Shown piece by piece: positions 4,762 to 6,223 of a stretch of DNA of 6,223 nt. Origin of the DNA: Streptosporangiaceae bacterium (GTDB lineage: Bacteria > Actinomycetota > Actinomycetes > Streptosporangiales > Streptosporangiaceae); contig JAICWX010000430.1 of assembly GCA_025934635.1 (NCBI GenBank), forward strand, positions 1 through 6,223. Reading direction: 5' to 3'. The notes under the pieces are model-generated. The model did not search any database, was not told the DNA's origin, and worked only from the letters and a program-made list of their open reading frames with translations. A program made the translations under genes and the position numbers. The stretch's first letter is position 1, and each line of letters opens with the position of its first letter.

Positions 4762-5715
4762 ATGGCTCCCCCGATGCTCATCGCCGCCGTAGCCATGGCG
4801 CCCGATGCATCAGGGGCCATCACGGTGTCGGCGGAGGGGACCGTGCAGACCTGGGGTGCGGGCGCGGCGGCCACGGTGATCCACGGGGCGGTGCCCACCG
4901 ACGGCAGCCAGCCGGTGGCGGTCGCCCGGGCCGGCGACCGCGTCCGGGTTCTGTGGGCCGACAACAAGATGATCAGGCTGCACGAGACCGTGCGCAGTGC
5001 CCGGCCGCGGGACGCCGAAACCAGCGCCCCGGCACCGGTTCAGGCGCTGGCCCTGTCGCCGGCGGGGGTCCTGACCGCGGTGGCCTGCGCTGACGGAAGC
5101 CTGCGGACGATGAACGCCGGCACCGGGGAATTCGGCCCGGAGCTGGCGACCGGGGGCCGGATCGCCCGGGCGGTCGCCGTGGCCTCGGACATCGGCCCGG
5201 TCGTCGCCGTCTTTCCCGACGGCAGCGTCCGCCGTTACGACCCCGCCTCGGGGACATCGGACATGATGGGCGCCGGCCCCGGCATCGACCTGGTGGCGGT
5301 CACCCCGGACGGTGAGACGGTGATCGCCGCCAAGACCGACGGCGTGCTGTCCCGCCTGGACCTGTCCCCGGCCCAGGCGCCCGGTGACTCCCGGCCCGCG
5401 GCCGGCCGTTTCCGGCTGCTCGGGACCGCCATCACCGCGATCGCGGTGGACGGCACCGGCCGCCGGGTGCTGGCCAGCCGGCCCGACGGCACGCTGTGGC
5501 TTCACGACCTGGCCGGCGGCCCGGCCACGGAACTCCGCGTATCCGAGGCTTCCCCGGCACCGGGCTCGCCGGACGAGCGGTGGTGGGAGTCCGCGGAAGA
5601 AAGCGGCGCGGGTCTGACGGCAGCGTACCGGGCCGAGGTGCCGCCCGTCCGGCGGCCGGATTCCCGGACCGCAGCGCGGCGCGGGGCGTGGCGGTGGCTG
5701 CGCCGGCGGAGCTGA
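4762..5715 (+). CDS. WD40-like beta-propeller protein
   Basis: The 317-residue protein is built of repeated units of about 40-45 residues. Each unit has a small-residue strand followed by a D-G-x-[LV]-x-x-x-[DN] turn: EGTVQTWG (25-32), DGSLRTMN (111-118), DGSVRRYD (153-160), DGVLSRLD (193-200) and DGTLWLHD (242-249), with a weaker copy around 59-74 (ADNKMIRLHE). This makes about six blades, so one is hard to see or is completed elsewhere. The closing dipeptide is WG, YD, LD or HD rather than canonical WD. Propellers usually serve as protein-binding platforms, and no enzyme motif is visible. After about residue 260 comes a tail rich in Pro, Ser and Glu, then a strongly basic end (RRGAWRWLRRRS). 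There is no signal peptide; residues 5-12 are too short. It is preceded by a leaderless-type -10 and followed by a strong hairpin. Partners are unknown. Confidence 0.78.
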   Translation: MAPPMLIAAVAMAPDASGAITVSAEGTVQTWGAGAAATVIHGAVPTDGSQPVAVARAGDRVRVLWADNKMIRLHETVRSARPRDAETSAPAPVQALALSPAGVLTAVACADGSLRTMNAGTGEFGPELATGGRIARAVAVASDIGPVVAVFPDGSVRRYDPASGTSDMMGAGPGIDLVAVTPDGETVIAAKTDGVLSRLDLSPAQAPGDSRPAAGRFRLLGTAITAIAVDGTGRRVLASRPDGTLWLHDLAGGPATELRVSEASPAPGSPDERWWESAEESGAGLTAAYRAEVPPVRRPDSRTAARRGAWRWLRRRS

Positions 5716-5734
5716 TCGCGGCCGATCGGCTCCG
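5707..5734 (+). terminator. 12-bp hairpin across the propeller gene's stop codon
   Basis: CGGAGCTGATCG (5707-5718) pairs along its whole length with CGATCGGCTCCG (5723-5734) around a CGGC loop, with one G-U pair. The TGA stop at 5713-5715 lies in the left arm. No U-run follows, so this would be the tail-less hairpin type often proposed as a terminator in high-GC actinobacteria. A second small dyad (TGAG/CTCA, about 5741-5751) follows. Structure is certain, termination is inferred. Confidence 0.55.
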
Positions 5735-5771
5735 GATGCTTGAGCTGCTCATCGGGGGGTAGGCGGGGCGG

Positions 5772-6223
5772 GTGAACCGCCCCCGCCAGGCGCCGGAGGA
5801 AGCCGAGATCCGGGCGCAAGAAGAAGTCCGCACCCAGGACGAGGAGTCCAGGGAAGAACAGGCCCCGGATCAGGACCGGATCCAGGAAGCCATGGAGACG
5901 GCCGCCGAGGTGGCCGAGAAGACCGGCGGCCTCGGCACGCCCGGACGCCCGGTCAACCGGCGCTCCCCGTTCATGATCGGGATGACCGGCGCGTTCGGCG
6001 TGGCGGTGGCCTACGGCATCATCCAGCTGTTCCTCCACGCGCGGTCCGTGCTCATCCTGATCTTCCTGGCGTTCTTCCTCGCGGCCGGCGTGGATCCGCT
6101 CGTGGGCTGGCTGGTCCGGCACCGGGTGCCGCGGTGGGGGGCCGTGCTGATCGTCGTCATCGGCGGCATGGGCGTCGTGGGCGGGTTCCTGGCCGCGGCC
6201 ATCCCGCCGATGGCCAGCGAGGC
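5772..6223 (+). CDS. AI-2E family permease (N-terminal part, truncated by window end)
   Basis: The frame from GTG 5772 stays open to the window edge, giving 150 complete codons. Residues 1-55 are very hydrophilic (Glu, Gln, Arg, Asp). Then come three hydrophobic segments at about 67-88, 92-113 and 123-147. The stretch LAFFLAAGVDPLVGWLVRHR (99-118) is typical of the second and third segments of AI-2E family (PerM/UPF0118) proteins, polytopic membrane proteins usually of about 350 residues. Functions reported for the family range from autoinducer-2 export to ion/proton antiport, so no substrate is assigned. The GTG has only G-rich sequence upstream. An in-frame ATG at 5892 preceded by AGGAAG is a serious alternative that would remove the first 40 residues of the acidic extension. 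The gene starts 56 bases after the propeller gene's stop, beyond the hairpin. Confidence 0.86.
   Translation, partial: MNRPRQAPEEAEIRAQEEVRTQDEESREEQAPDQDRIQEAMETAAEVAEKTGGLGTPGRPVNRRSPFMIGMTGAFGVAVAYGIIQLFLHARSVLILIFLAFFLAAGVDPLVGWLVRHRVPRWGAVLIVVIGGMGVVGGFLAAAIPPMASE

Noticed and set aside
4810..5505. Long minus-strand frame opposite the propeller gene
   Set aside because: It is a mirror of the high-GC propeller coding sequence, with no motifs and no ribosome binding site.
5496..5762. Plus-strand frame continuing past the propeller gene's stop and ending in a plausible helix (ADRLRMLELLIGG), suggesting a frameshifted C-terminus
   Set aside because: The upstream part in this frame is Gly/Arg-rich noise, the propeller frame ends cleanly within a hairpin, and the helix-like ending is too short to be evidence.
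1..6223. CRISPR arrays, tRNA genes, toxin-antitoxin or other defence loci
   Set aside because: No regularly spaced repeats, no tRNA-like cloverleaf and no recognisable defence proteins were seen on either strand.

Overview
The window is high-GC DNA with strong G/C preference at third codon positions, GTG/TTG starts and actinobacterial protein families (a maleylpyruvate-isomerase-like DinB protein, a flavin/F420-type split-barrel protein, an OsmC protein and an AI-2E family permease). A GC-rich actinomycete is the most likely source. The genus cannot be told from the sequence alone.

Layout. (1) Positions 1-1226, plus strand: a possible 3' end of an unrecognised gene, then a metal-binding MDMPI/DinB-like protein and an NTF2/SnoaL-like protein whose start overlaps the previous stop. 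Base composition here is visibly less GC-rich than in the right two thirds. (2) Positions 1227-1984: about 760 bases with no convincing gene. From about 1618 this stretch holds a compact series of hairpins preceded by a -10-like hexamer, which I read as a structured RNA. Its layout is reminiscent of the non-coding end of IS110-family elements (bridge RNA), but no transposase is present. (3) Positions 1985-3268, minus strand: a serpin with a lipoprotein signal peptide. (4) Positions 3349-5715, plus strand: a SpoU/TrmH-type RNA methyltransferase that seems to lack part of motif 1, a split-barrel flavin/F420 protein, an OsmC-family protein and a WD40-like propeller protein. A 12-bp hairpin across the propeller gene's stop codon closes the block. 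(5) Position 5772 to the end: the N-terminal part of an AI-2E family permease, cut by the window edge.

The plus-strand genes from 3349 on are closely spaced but do not form an obvious pathway. At least two have a -10-like hexamer 6-7 bases before an ATG, suggesting separate leaderless transcripts rather than one operon. The region between the divergent serpin and methyltransferase genes contains a perfect 6-bp inverted repeat that could be an operator. I see no CRISPR array, tRNA, rRNA or defence locus. The least ordinary items are the orphan structured RNA, the shortened methyltransferase and the membrane-anchored serpin.
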